Virus record (IMG/VR): IMGVR_UViG_3300032083_001808
Location: 1 to 29,615 of that record
Reading direction: 5' to 3' (one strand)
Length of the DNA stretch: 29,615 nt
DNA from: a virus
A program made the position numbers and the translations under genes. The stretch's first letter is position 1. Each line of letters begins with the position of its first letter. Under the pieces are notes generated by a model that did no database searches, was not told the origin of the DNA, and saw only the letters and a program-made list of their open reading frames with translations. Below, one piece after another: positions 16,226 to 23,886 of the stretch.

Positions 16226-17797
16226 ATGGATTTTAATAAATCTCTGGAGCAGTTTAAAAAACTGTTCCAGGGGTCTGATACTTATCACGGGCAATCTAAA
16301 AAGTTAGGTAAGCAAAGATCTGACGGAAAAGATGAATGGCGTAGTTGGATAAATCCTATCCCTATGACGGATCAAAATTGGCTAGACCATTTAGATGGTA
16401 AAGATAGTTTTGGATCTGTTCCCATACGAGATGACTCTACTGCAAGTTGGGGAGTAATAGATGTGGATCGATATAACATTGATCATAAAAAATTTATTAA
16501 ATTAATTAGAGAACGAAAATATCCATTTGTCCCCTATAGATCTAAGTCAAATGGATTACATTTAATATTACATGTAGAAGAACCTGTAGCTGCATCAGCT
16601 ATGCGTAAAAAAATGATCTCAATTGCTTCTGATATAGGAGTCAATGATGCTAAAACAGATATTTTTCCAGCACAAGATAATGTAGATCTTACTCCTGAGA
16701 AATGGGATGACAAACAAAAAGGTCAATTTGTTAACCTGCCTTACCAAAATGCAAAGTTTCCAACACGATGTGCTATGGATGATGAGGCTAAAAGTTTATC
16801 GTTCGAACAATACTTAGAATATGTAAAGAAGTTTGTAATTACAAAAAAACAATTTGAAGAACTTAAAACTGCCAAAGATAGCGAAGACAAGCAATGGCCT
16901 AATTGCGTTAACAAGTTTATTAGAAATAAAATAAAAGAGGGCGAAGGCCGTAATGATGCTATGTTTAATGTTGGTGTTTTATGTAAAAAGATTAATGAAG
17001 ACAAGAACTATTGGGAAGAACATATTAGGGAACTTAACAAAGAGATATGCGTTCCACCGTTAAATCCAAGAGAAATTGCAAAAGTAATAGAACAAGTAGA
17101 TAAAAAAGATTATTCTTTTAAATGTGGTACATCGGTTGCAAGAATGTATTGTAATGGATCTACGCAATGTGCCAAACGAAAATACGGTATTGGATTAAAT
17201 GAAGCTATTCCTGAAGTAGGTAAGTTAGTAAAAGTAAATTCATATCCTGATCCTTATTGGCTTTTACCTATACAAGGTAAAGTCGTGAAATTAGATACAA
17301 AGCAATTGTATCAACAACAATTATTAGGCGAGAGATTACTAAATTATGATATTGTTTGGAGACCTTTGAAACCAAGCAAGAGAGATCCTGATCCTTACAG
17401 AGATTGGTTAGAAGAACTTATAAGTAACAAACAAGATATGGAAGGATTTGATGGAGACGAAGAACGAGCAGAAGTATTTAATACTAGAATTGTAAAATTC
17501 TTTGAGGATACTGATACGATTACTGAGTTTGATCAAATTGAACACGATAATATTTGGCAAGACAATACAGAAATAAGGTTTAAACTTGAGACCTTTAGAC
17601 AATTTATGAAGAAACAAGGATATAATTGGTCTGAAAAAGATTGTACAATGTTCCTACAAGGAGCAGGCTGTAAGAAAAGTGCAAAGTTTCAAGGAGTACA
17701 AGCTAGACATTGGGTTGCCACATTACCAAAACAAACAGAACACAAAAACAAAAATGTCAAATTCACTAAAGCAAAAACTCCATGGGAAGACCGTTAA
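16226..17797 (+). CDS. Archaeo-eukaryotic-type primase with PriCT and cysteine motif
   Basis: The 523-residue protein is a DNA primase of the AEP superfamily, not of the DnaG/T7 gp4 type. The catalytic core shows WGVIDVDRY (D79, D81; metal-binding motif I) and YRSKSNGLHLIL (S108, H112; motif II). These are followed by D145 in TDIFPAQ and the FVNLPYQ segment typical of TOTE/PriS-like primases. Residues 240-300 form a PriCT-1-like helical domain (GRNDAMFNVGV; CVPPLNPREIAKVIEQV). Cysteines C275, C300, C309 and C315 could form a zinc or iron-sulfur site (KCGTSVARMYCNGSTQC). No helicase domain is fused, so the separate UvrD gene that overlaps its end by 44 bases may be the partner. Confidence 0.85.
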   Translation: MDFNKSLEQFKKLFQGSDTYHGQSKKLGKQRSDGKDEWRSWINPIPMTDQNWLDHLDGKDSFGSVPIRDDSTASWGVIDVDRYNIDHKKFIKLIRERKYPFVPYRSKSNGLHLILHVEEPVAASAMRKKMISIASDIGVNDAKTDIFPAQDNVDLTPEKWDDKQKGQFVNLPYQNAKFPTRCAMDDEAKSLSFEQYLEYVKKFVITKKQFEELKTAKDSEDKQWPNCVNKFIRNKIKEGEGRNDAMFNVGVLCKKINEDKNYWEEHIRELNKEICVPPLNPREIAKVIEQVDKKDYSFKCGTSVARMYCNGSTQCAKRKYGIGLNEAIPEVGKLVKVNSYPDPYWLLPIQGKVVKLDTKQLYQQQLLGERLLNYDIVWRPLKPSKRDPDPYRDWLEELISNKQDMEGFDGDEERAEVFNTRIVKFFEDTDTITEFDQIEHDNIWQDNTEIRFKLETFRQFMKKQGYNWSEKDCTMFLQGAGCKKSAKFQGVQARHWVATLPKQTEHKNKNVKFTKAKTPWEDR

Positions 17798-19364
17798 ATT
17801 CTTTGGCCCACCAGGCACAGGTAAAACCCACAGACTTTTAGAAAGAGTTAAACGATTTCTAAAACGAGGCATATCTCCTGATGAGATCTGTTATATCTCA
17901 TTTACTAACAAAGCTATTGAAGAATGTTTAGATAGAGTAAGAAAAGATTTTAAAGGTTATGATCAAGATGACTTTAAATATTTTAGAACTTTACATTCAT
18001 TAGCTAGACAACAATTTGCTGACATTCCTGTATTAGATCCTAAAGTAGATATGCTTCAGTTTCATACGCAGTATGGAACGGTAAAGATTAATTACAAACC
18101 CACTTGGGATGATCAAAAAGTTTATAACAATTGGTCTTTACAAATATATGACAGAGCAAGAAATATGAAAGCAGATCCAATAGATATATACAAAAAAGAA
18201 CCTCGAAAGAAAGTAAGGCTACAACAGTTTAAATCTATTATAGCAGGATACGAACAATATAAAACTTACGAATCTAAACCTGGAGAGTTTAAAAATGATC
18301 GTTTAGATTTTACAGATATGGTGCAGAAGTATATAGACTCAGGTTTACCTATTCCTTTTAAAGTATTAATGGTTGATGAAGCTCAAGATCTAACACCTTT
18401 ACAATGGGATATGGTTGTTAAGTTAGCTAAACATTCTGACAAAGTTTATTTAGCAGGTGATGATGATCAGGCTATCTATGAATGGAACGGTGCAGAAGTT
18501 ACATTCTTTCAAACGTTTCCAGGTAAGGTAAAGATATTACAAAAATCTAGAAGACTTAATAAGAAAGTACATTTTTTTTCTAAGTGTTTATTAAATGGTA
18601 TGGAAGGCCACCGAATCGAAAAAGATTTTACATCTAACGATAAAGATGGTGAGATCTATAAATGGAGTACACTGAAAAAAGTACCTTGGGATATAGAAGG
18701 GACCTGGATGGTGCTTGCTAGAATAAACGATGTGAAGCGAGAGCTGCAAGACGAAGCAAAGAAGATGGGTCTTTATTATCAGGATATGCGAGGCAATAAA
18801 TCATTTGATGTAAATCAATGGAAAGCCATACAAGATTGGGACAAGATTGTTGAAGGTGGATCTATAACTAGAGAAGATGCCTGTAATATGTACAACTATT
18901 TATTAAACATAGATCACGGCTACCGATCAACGGACAGTAAGAAGTGGAGCTTTGCTCATCCTAATCAAGTATTTAACTTTGAACAACTTCATTTACAAGG
19001 TGGTATGGTAGAAGAAAAAAAACCTTGGGCAGATGCTTTTAAAAGAAAGTTTAAAGATAGTGAGAAAAGATACTTTAGAACGATTATAAACAAAGAAGTA
19101 GATCTAGATGCAAAAGCCCGAATCATTATTGATACCATACATCAAGTAAAAGGTGGTGAAGCAGATAACGTAGTAGTATCAGCTAAATGTAATTTCCCTT
19201 CTCATTTTGATCGTAAAAGTTTAGATGAAAGAATAAAAGAATTAAGGGTTTGGTACACAGGAGTTACTAGAACTATAAATACTTTACACTTATTAGGCAC
19301 ATATCATAGATATCATTTTCCCTTGTCTAAATATTATAAATTGTATAAAAGTAACTATGACTAA
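17754..19364 (+). CDS. UvrD/Rep-type superfamily 1 DNA helicase
   Basis: The best start is the ATG at 17754, giving 536 residues; an earlier start would extend the overlap with the primase to 119 bases. Superfamily 1A motifs are clear: FFGPPGTGKT (18-25, Walker A), YISFTNKAI (Ia), FRTLHSLA, VDEAQD (D208-D212, motif II), AGDDDQAIYEWNG (III), LQKSRR (IV), IDTIHQVKGGEADNV (V) and WYTGVTRT (VI). It is shorter than cellular UvrD or Rep because the 2B region is reduced. In this operon, without any DnaB-like helicase, it is a candidate for the replicative or fork-restart helicase working with the primase and polymerase. Confidence 0.9.
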   Translation: MSNSLKQKLHGKTVKFFGPPGTGKTHRLLERVKRFLKRGISPDEICYISFTNKAIEECLDRVRKDFKGYDQDDFKYFRTLHSLARQQFADIPVLDPKVDMLQFHTQYGTVKINYKPTWDDQKVYNNWSLQIYDRARNMKADPIDIYKKEPRKKVRLQQFKSIIAGYEQYKTYESKPGEFKNDRLDFTDMVQKYIDSGLPIPFKVLMVDEAQDLTPLQWDMVVKLAKHSDKVYLAGDDDQAIYEWNGAEVTFFQTFPGKVKILQKSRRLNKKVHFFSKCLLNGMEGHRIEKDFTSNDKDGEIYKWSTLKKVPWDIEGTWMVLARINDVKRELQDEAKKMGLYYQDMRGNKSFDVNQWKAIQDWDKIVEGGSITREDACNMYNYLLNIDHGYRSTDSKKWSFAHPNQVFNFEQLHLQGGMVEEKKPWADAFKRKFKDSEKRYFRTIINKEVDLDAKARIIIDTIHQVKGGEADNVVVSAKCNFPSHFDRKSLDERIKELRVWYTGVTRTINTLHLLGTYHRYHFPLSKYYKLYKSNYD

Positions 19365-19626
19365 GAAACAAATTGGTGGATCTCACTATAAATCTTTTGC
19401 AATCGAGCCTTGGACATTTGTTCAAGAAAATAACTTAAATCCTTTTCAAGCCAATGTAATAAGATATGCGTGCAGATACAAAAACAAAGGCGGAATACAA
19501 GATTTAGAAAAAATAATTCATTATTGTGAAATGGAAATAGATTTTATAAAAAAGAAAAACGATGATGTTACCCATGCAGAGGTAGAGGAGTTTGCGGCTG
19601 AAATAGCTCAGATGCAAGATTCATGA
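19357..19626 (+). CDS. DUF3310 protein (SaV-like)
   Basis: The 89-residue protein carries the full DUF3310 pattern: GGSHYKSFAIEPWTFVQEN, NVIRYACRYKNKGGIQDLEKIIHYCEMEI. The same domain occurs in the T7 gp1.7 nucleotide kinase and in many short phage proteins. Whether the isolated domain is enzymatic is unknown, but a link to nucleotide metabolism or DNA replication fits the location between the UvrD helicase and DNA polymerase. Start overlaps the helicase end by eight bases and the stop overlaps the polymerase start by four (ATGA). Confidence 0.88.
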   Translation: MTKKQIGGSHYKSFAIEPWTFVQENNLNPFQANVIRYACRYKNKGGIQDLEKIIHYCEMEIDFIKKKNDDVTHAEVEEFAAEIAQMQDS

Positions 19627-21494
19627 GTCATCAATTAAATTTTATTTATAATGATTCTGATTGGGTAGCTCCTTCAGAATATCCTGACTTAAGAGATGCT
19701 ACAGAGGTAGCAATAGATTTAGAAACAAAAGACCCTGAACTAAAAAGATTAGGATCAGGTTGGGCTACAGGTAAAGGCCATGTTGTTGGGTTTGCTGTTG
19801 CAGCTTTAGGTAAGCAATGGTATTTCCCGATTGCTCATGATGCTGGTGGTAACATGGATCTAGCTGTAACTACAGCTTGGATGGTAGATTTATTAAAAAG
19901 ACCTAGCACAAAAATATTTCATAATGCTTCATACGATGTTGGTTGGTTGATAGCTAATGGTTTTGAGATCAATGGTAAAATTGTAGATACCATGATAGCA
20001 GCAGCGTTAATTGACGAAAACAGATGGAGTTTCTCACTAAATGCTTGTGCTAAAGATTATTTAGGTGAAATTAAAAATGAGACTTTTTTAAATGAGAAAG
20101 CAAAAGAGTGGGGTATAGATCCAAAAGCAGATTTATGGAAAATGCCTGCGGGTTACGTAGGTTTTTATGCTGAACAAGATGCAGCTCTTACATTAAAACT
20201 TTGGCAGAGATTTAAAACAGAAATACAACAACAATCTATTAATGATGTTTGGGACATGGAAATGGAACTACTACCAACATTAATTAAAATGAGACAGATA
20301 GGTATAAGAGTTGATGAAGAAAAAGCTCACATATTGAAAAAAGAATTTAAGAAAAAAGAATTTGAAGTATTACGTAAGATAAAAAAAGAAACTACCTTAG
20401 ATGTAGATATTTGGGCTGCAAGAAGTGTAGCACAAGTATTTGATAGATTAGGTGTTGAGTATCCAAGAACTGCAAAATCTGACGAGCCGTCTTTTACAAC
20501 GAATTGGTTGATGAATTGTGAGCATCCAATAGCTGGCCTTGTAAGAGAGGCAAGAGAAATAAATAAGTTTCATTCCACATTTATAGATTCGATACAAAGG
20601 TACGTTCATAAGGGAAGAATACATGCAGAGATAAACCAACTAAGATCTGATCAAGGCGGAACTGTATCAGGAAGACTATCCTATGCTAATCCTAACCTTC
20701 AACAAATTCCCGCAAGAAATAAAGAGTTTGGTAGTAAAATAAGGTCTCTATTCCTTCCAGAGGAGGGCAGACAGTGGGGTTCGTTTGATTATTCACAGCA
20801 GGAGCCACGTTTAGTAGCACACTACTCAGCGTCCATCGGAGAGCGTTTAGATGGGTCTGAAGAGTTTATACAAGCTTACGCAGACGAATCAGCTGACTTT
20901 CATCAAATTGTAGCTGATATGGCAGGTATATCTAGAACACAAGCCAAGACGATCAATTTGGGTCTTTTTTATGGTATGGGTAAAGCAAAGTTATCTAAAG
21001 AACTTGGTATTGATAAGGACAAGGCAGAGATCCTTTTAAATAAATATAATTCAAGAGTGCCTTTTGTAAAAAAATTAGCTGGAGCTGTAACACAATCAGC
21101 GAGTAAGTTTGGTTTTATAAGAACTATAAAAGGTCGTAAGTGTAGATTTGATAAATGGGAGCCTGCAACATTTGGTATGAATCAAGCTATGAATTATAAT
21201 GAAGCTAAAGCTAATTATGGAAATAATATTAGAAGAGCCTTTACTTACAAAGCTTTAAACAGATTAATACAGGGTTCAGCTGCAGACCAAGCTAAACAAG
21301 CTATGATTAATTGTGCTAAAGCTGGTCATTTACCTTTGTTACAAATACATGATGAACTTTGTTTTAGTATAGGAACTGACAAAGATATTGAAGTTATAAA
21401 AGATAAAATGGAAAACGCGGTTGATAATTTAAAGGTTCCGTTCAAATGTGATGTTGCTTTAGGTAGAAGTTGGGGAGAAGCTAAAGATGAATAA
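19623..21494 (+). CDS. Family A DNA polymerase with 3'-5' exonuclease
   Basis: The 623-residue protein is a complete phage replicative DNA polymerase of the Pol I type without a 5' nuclease domain. Proofreading motifs are IDLET (D32, E34), FHNASYD (N101, D105) and YAEQD (Y182, D186). Polymerase motif A is FDYSQQEPR (D389, E394, R396), the O-helix motif B is RTQAKTINLGLFYG (R438, K442, L446, Y450) and motif C is IHDE (H576, D577, E578). The residue equivalent to E. coli Pol I Phe762 is Leu446. This position varies among Phe, Tyr and Leu in marine viral polymerases and affects nucleotide discrimination. The gene is coupled to DUF3310 upstream and overlaps the zinc-ribbon gene by eight bases. 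Confidence 0.95.
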   Translation: MSHQLNFIYNDSDWVAPSEYPDLRDATEVAIDLETKDPELKRLGSGWATGKGHVVGFAVAALGKQWYFPIAHDAGGNMDLAVTTAWMVDLLKRPSTKIFHNASYDVGWLIANGFEINGKIVDTMIAAALIDENRWSFSLNACAKDYLGEIKNETFLNEKAKEWGIDPKADLWKMPAGYVGFYAEQDAALTLKLWQRFKTEIQQQSINDVWDMEMELLPTLIKMRQIGIRVDEEKAHILKKEFKKKEFEVLRKIKKETTLDVDIWAARSVAQVFDRLGVEYPRTAKSDEPSFTTNWLMNCEHPIAGLVREAREINKFHSTFIDSIQRYVHKGRIHAEINQLRSDQGGTVSGRLSYANPNLQQIPARNKEFGSKIRSLFLPEEGRQWGSFDYSQQEPRLVAHYSASIGERLDGSEEFIQAYADESADFHQIVADMAGISRTQAKTINLGLFYGMGKAKLSKELGIDKDKAEILLNKYNSRVPFVKKLAGAVTQSASKFGFIRTIKGRKCRFDKWEPATFGMNQAMNYNEAKANYGNNIRRAFTYKALNRLIQGSAADQAKQAMINCAKAGHLPLLQIHDELCFSIGTDKDIEVIKDKMENAVDNLKVPFKCDVALGRSWGEAKDE

Positions 21495-21732
21495 TGATTA
21501 CAACAGTGGTGGTGCTTATAAAGCTATGTTAAAATTATTTAGGGAAGCTAAGATAGAAATGGAAAAAGAAAAATATATACCTAAACCTAAACATCAATGT
21601 CTTAGATGTCAGGATTTAAGAGAAATTTGGGTGTGGAAAGACACAAGTGAATCTGAAAAGATTAAGGTAGACTGCCCAATGTGTACCGTACAACGGCCAC
21701 CGCAAGAACTAAGAGATTTAGGTATTATTTAA
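21487..21732 (+). CDS. Small zinc-ribbon protein
   Basis: The 81-residue product has an N-terminal helix (AYKAMLKLFREAKIEMEKE) followed by two CxxC pairs, CLRCQDLREIWVW and CPMCTVQRPP, a typical zinc ribbon. It overlaps the polymerase gene by eight bases and ends the plus-strand replication operon; its stop overlaps the stop of a minus-strand gene by four bases. Such small ribbons in phage replication clusters can bind nucleic acid or polymerase, but the sequence does not identify a partner. Confidence 0.8.
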   Translation: MNNDYNSGGAYKAMLKLFREAKIEMEKEKYIPKPKHQCLRCQDLREIWVWKDTSESEKIKVDCPMCTVQRPPQELRDLGII

Positions 21733-21911
21733 TCTTCGGTTTTCTTTTGGGTAAGGTCGTTTGCTCTTTTATATTTTGACCACTTACAATTGTAGGTTTG
21801 GAGTCCTGTTTCAGTAAGAATTTTAATAATGTGGCCTCGTTCGGTTGATTCAACATAGTGCCGAATATAGTTAGGAATATCAGCATAAGAGTCTCCTTTT
21901 TTTTGAGGCAT
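21729..21911 (-). CDS. Small hypothetical protein (60 aa)
   Basis: A minus-strand gene of 60 residues (start MPQKKGDSYADIPNYIRH, then ERGHIIKILTETGLQTYNC). It is supported by a good ribosome site: the upstream minus-strand sequence contains AAGGGG five bases before the ATG. The protein has no membrane span or known motif; TGLQTYNCKW could be a small beta hairpin. It is convergent with the zinc-ribbon gene and the last of a short minus-strand cluster. Function unknown. Confidence 0.6.
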   Translation of the reverse strand: MPQKKGDSYADIPNYIRHYVESTERGHIIKILTETGLQTYNCKWSKYKRANDLTQKKTED

Positions 21912-21947
21912 AGATACCCCTTGGTATAAACGATTTTTGATTAGGTT

Positions 21948-21966
21948 GCTAGTCTTTTTTTCTAGC
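21948..21966 (-). other. Small hairpin at the end of a minus-strand gene
   Basis: GCTAG and CTAGC arms (21948-21952 and 21962-21966) flank a loop that is A-rich on the minus strand; the minus-strand stop codon TAG lies in one arm. The stem is only five base pairs, so it may be a weak terminator or chance. Confidence 0.25.
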
Positions 21967-22147
21967 TGTTATCTAAAAGACCTGCAGATGCATCAACAAC
22001 ACTTTGTTCGTTGATTCTTTTCTTTAGATCTTTAATTTTAATATCGATCCACTTCATGTCAGTCGTTACTCTACCCTGTGATAACGCTTGACCCGCCCAT
22101 TTGGACTCCAACTGAAGTTTTTCTGATATCAACTTCTGTAGTGCCAT
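21962..22147 (-). CDS. Small helical protein (61 aa), unknown function
   Basis: The 61-residue product is mostly helical: MALQKLISEKLQLESKW, an AGQALSQG turn, then MKWIDIKIKDLKKRINEQ. A strong Shine-Dalgarno (GAGGAG, seven bases before the ATG on the minus strand) supports the start, although it lies 77 bases inside the preceding 86-residue gene. The pattern is that of a small coiled-coil or adaptor protein; no family is recognised. It is transcribed with its upstream neighbour. Confidence 0.6.
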   Translation of the reverse strand: MALQKLISEKLQLESKWAGQALSQGRVTTDMKWIDIKIKDLKKRINEQSVVDASAGLLDNS

Positions 22148-22331
22148 CTTTTAGCTCCTCATATGAGATGAAAACTCTTTTCTTAGTATAAAGAGGTTCA
22201 TCCTGTGCTGTGATCTCACCATTGGTCAGCTTCAATTTAAACTGTTGCAAGGCCTCAGCATCATTGTTAGCTTTAATTATCCCATCATAATACTTTCCTT
22301 CTGATCGTATCTGAACGCGATAACTCTTCAT
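22071..22331 (-). CDS. Small hypothetical protein (86 aa)
   Basis: The 86-residue protein begins MKSYRVQIRSEGKYYDGI followed by IKANNDAEALQQFKLKL, an alpha-beta pattern often seen in small phage proteins, and ends in a Gly/Ser/Val-rich tail. A perfect TATAAT box stands five bases before its ATG and no Shine-Dalgarno is present, so the message is probably leaderless. The 3' part overlaps the next minus-strand gene by 77 bases. Function unknown. Confidence 0.55.
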   Translation of the reverse strand: MKSYRVQIRSEGKYYDGIIKANNDAEALQQFKLKLTNGEITAQDEPLYTKKRVFISYEELKDGTTEVDIRKTSVGVQMGGSSVITG

Positions 22332-22336
22332 AAGAT

Positions 22337-22366
22337 ATTATATAACAAATTATGACAAAAATACAA
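22337..22366 (-). promoter_or_regulatory. Minus-strand promoter with -10 box five bases from ATG
   Basis: On the minus strand TTGTAT (22361-22366) is followed after 18 bases by a perfect TATAAT (22337-22342), and the ATG of the 86-residue gene begins five bases later at 22331. The -35 is weak (three of six). The predicted transcription start coincides with the start codon. Confidence 0.55.
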
Positions 22367-22368
22367 CC

Positions 22369-22581
22369 CTATGCACCCAGGAGCTGTTGACAGGTATATT
22401 TAGTGGCTAATCTATTAGCTTCTACCATCTGTGGTGGTAAGGAGTTTAGAATAATTTGCGATTCTTGATGTGCAGCGGTAACACACTCTCTCCAAGTATC
22501 AAATTGCATAGGATAAGATACACCTGTAGCACAAGTAAAATCTATAAAGGAACAAACATATAGGGTTAAAATAAATTTCAT
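22369..22581 (-). CDS. Small exported protein (70 aa)
   Basis: I use the internal ATG at 22581 because GGGAG precedes it closely and the longer frame would run through the divergent gene. The 70-residue product starts MKFILTLYVCSFIDFTCATG, which looks like a short signal peptide or membrane anchor. A small domain follows (FDTWRECVTAAHQESQII) with Cys residues that could form a disulfide in the periplasm. Small secreted proteins of this kind are common in phage accessory regions; the function is unknown. It is divergent from the plus-strand gene at 22652. Confidence 0.55.
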   Translation of the reverse strand: MKFILTLYVCSFIDFTCATGVSYPMQFDTWRECVTAAHQESQIILNSLPPQMVEANRLATKYTCQQLLGA

Positions 22582-22598
22582 AATCTCCCATTTAATCC

Positions 22599-22626
22599 TT
22601 GCATTTAATATTAAAGTAAGTATAAA
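22599..22626 (+). promoter_or_regulatory. Possible plus-strand promoter in divergent gap
   Basis: TTGCAT (22599-22604) and TATAAA (22621-22626) are separated by 16 bases; the -10 matches five of six. It would serve the plus-strand cluster beginning at 22652. Unlike the leaderless cases, the gene here has a normal Shine-Dalgarno (AGGAG at 22641-22645). Confidence 0.4.
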
Positions 22627-22651
22627 TTTAAGGTAACAATAGGAGTATAAC

Positions 22652-22963
22652 ATGGATGACAATGATAAAAAACCTAGCTTAGTCAAAGATGTCATAGACA
22701 ATTTTGATGCAGCTACAACAAACGTAAAAGAGGTCAATTTTAAAAATGACCCAACGGATATCATACAGACTATAGGTGCAGAAACAGAAGCTGTACTTAT
22801 AACTTTTGATAAAAATCGTGGAGAAATTAAACTTTATCATAATGGTGTTGAATTAGATAAAGCTGTATTTGCTAAACAGTTTAGAGCAAATGTAAGTTTT
22901 TATTCTTTATTTGATATTATATTAGATAAGTTTGAAGATTGGAGGACAGCATGGATGAACTAA
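22652..22963 (+). CDS. Hypothetical acidic protein (103 aa)
   Basis: The 103-residue protein has an acidic N-terminus (MDDNDKKPSLVKDVIDNFD), a beta-rich centre (AVLITFDKNRGEIKLYHNG) and a helical end with aromatic residues (FYSLFDIILDKFEDW). A Shine-Dalgarno AGGAG lies seven bases before the ATG. It overlaps the next gene by 13 bases. No family is recognised; the small alpha-beta fold and acidic character could suit a host-protein inhibitor, but that is speculation. Confidence 0.65.
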   Translation: MDDNDKKPSLVKDVIDNFDAATTNVKEVNFKNDPTDIIQTIGAETEAVLITFDKNRGEIKLYHNGVELDKAVFAKQFRANVSFYSLFDIILDKFEDWRTAWMN

Positions 22964-23244
22964 AACTTAAATCAAGCTCACACCTCTTTAAAAAATGGGT
23001 TTTACAAATGGATGAAATCCTAAGCAAAACACATACACACGATCAAACAGGTGCAGTCACAAGTGATGACTCAGAACACTTTAAAGATCAAAGAGAACGA
23101 TTGGCATCAACAAAAGTAGATGTGTATGTTGCCCCTGTATATCCTGTCAATCAATGGTTAGCTACAGATCTAGTTAGAGATGAGATCGAATGTAGAACTT
23201 ATGAGCAGGATCTAGAGAAAGCATCGGGAGATAACCACCGATGA
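22951..23244 (+). CDS. Hypothetical protein (97 aa)
   Basis: I choose the ATG at 22951, preceded by GGAGG at 22941-22945 with five-base spacing. The 97-residue product is charged and His/Asp-rich in the middle (LSKTHTHDQTGAVTSDDSEH) with a later aromatic beta segment (DVYVAPVYPVNQWLATDLVRDE). No membrane span or catalytic motif is recognised. It overlaps both neighbours by a few bases, so it belongs to the small-gene operon. Function unknown. Confidence 0.6.
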   Translation: MDELKLKSSSHLFKKWVLQMDEILSKTHTHDQTGAVTSDDSEHFKDQRERLASTKVDVYVAPVYPVNQWLATDLVRDEIECRTYEQDLEKASGDNHR

Positions 23245-23348
23245 TGAAACAATTTGGTTATTTTGTATTAATGGGACTCTGTATAGCCTTACCACCAAAA
23301 ATATTTTTATTTTTGATTGGTTTATTGGTGTATGGAATTCTTTACTAG
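23241..23348 (+). CDS. Tiny membrane peptide (35 aa)
   Basis: An ATGATGA overlap with the previous stop begins a 35-residue, strongly hydrophobic peptide. It has two short apolar stretches (FGYFVLMGLCIALP and IFLFLIGLLVYGILY) separated by PPK, possibly a helical hairpin in the inner membrane. Its stop lies in the ribosome site of the lipoprotein gene that follows. The coupling on both sides supports it as real. The function is unknown; it could be an accessory lysis or superinfection-exclusion peptide. Confidence 0.5.
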   Translation: MMKQFGYFVLMGLCIALPPKIFLFLIGLLVYGILY

Positions 23349-23355
23349 GAGAAAA

Positions 23356-23520
23356 ATGAAAACAATAATGATAATATTTGTAGCAGCAATCTTAACAGGT
23401 TGTTCTACATATTCAGTTAAGTTAGGTAAAAAATGTACACCACATAGCACCGAGTGGTCTTATGTGTGGTTTATTGAAAAAGGGAGCGAAGACAATGTCA
23501 CAAAAGCAAACTGCAACTGA
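23356..23520 (+). CDS. Small lipoprotein (54 aa)
   Basis: AGGAG at 23347-23351 precedes the ATG at 23356. The 54-residue product has a lipoprotein signal MKTIMIIFVAAILTGC with lipobox LTGC and Cys16 as lipidation site, leaving a mature part of 39 residues with two more cysteines. A membrane-anchored phage lipoprotein may act in spanin-type lysis or in superinfection exclusion. A Rz1-like role would need a partner Rz; only the 35-residue membrane peptide is nearby, and the mature part is not Pro-rich. I therefore leave the role open. Confidence 0.65.
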   Translation: MKTIMIIFVAAILTGCSTYSVKLGKKCTPHSTEWSYVWFIEKGSEDNVTKANCN

Positions 23521-23686
23521 TTGGGTAAGTAGAAGAGTTAATGCGATGAATAGATTGCTCAATAGAAAAGGTAACCATAGATCTTTCCATGAGCATTTTA
23601 TTGATGAACATTGGAGACTCATGAACACTAATTGTAAAACAAAAAGGGAGTATAAAATATGGACACGAGCAAATGGAAAAGTGTAG
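23495..23686 (+). CDS. Small basic protein (63 aa)
   Basis: The start at 23495 is supported by GGGAG at 23482-23486. The 63-residue product is basic and helical (TDWVSRRVNAMNRLLNRKG, NHRSFHEHFIDEHWRLM, REYKIWTRANGKV). It overlaps the lipoprotein gene by 26 bases and the next gene by 28 bases. There is no known motif; Arg/Lys/His content suggests nucleic-acid contact. Function unknown. Confidence 0.55.
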   Translation: MSQKQTATDWVSRRVNAMNRLLNRKGNHRSFHEHFIDEHWRLMNTNCKTKREYKIWTRANGKV

Positions 23687-23874
23687 CTGTAGACATAGAT
23701 ACCTATAAGATAGTTACAGCTATGGGTGCAAAAGGTTTTAGAAGACCTGGGGCAATGATTGCAAAATTAGCAGACTCCGAACTTAAGATAATAGCTAAAA
23801 AGACTGGTAAATCAGTAGAAAAGCTTAAGGCTGAGCTGTTGGCCCAAGGCGAAAAAAAATTAAACGGCAAATAA
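23659..23874 (+). CDS. Small possible ribbon-helix-helix DNA-binding protein (71 aa)
   Basis: GGGAG at 23646-23650 precedes the ATG. The 71-residue protein starts with a short strand and helix, WKSVAVDIDTYKIVTAMGAKG, followed by RRPGAMIAKLADSELKIIAKK and a Lys-rich helical tail. The strand-helix-turn-helix order resembles ribbon-helix-helix regulators, in which the first strand contacts DNA. It is followed by a 163-base gap with a perfect 12-base inverted repeat that could be an operator or RNA hairpin. The regulator assignment is moderate inference from pattern only. Confidence 0.5.
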   Translation: MDTSKWKSVAVDIDTYKIVTAMGAKGFRRPGAMIAKLADSELKIIAKKTGKSVEKLKAELLAQGEKKLNGK

Positions 23875-23886
23875 CTACATATTGGG

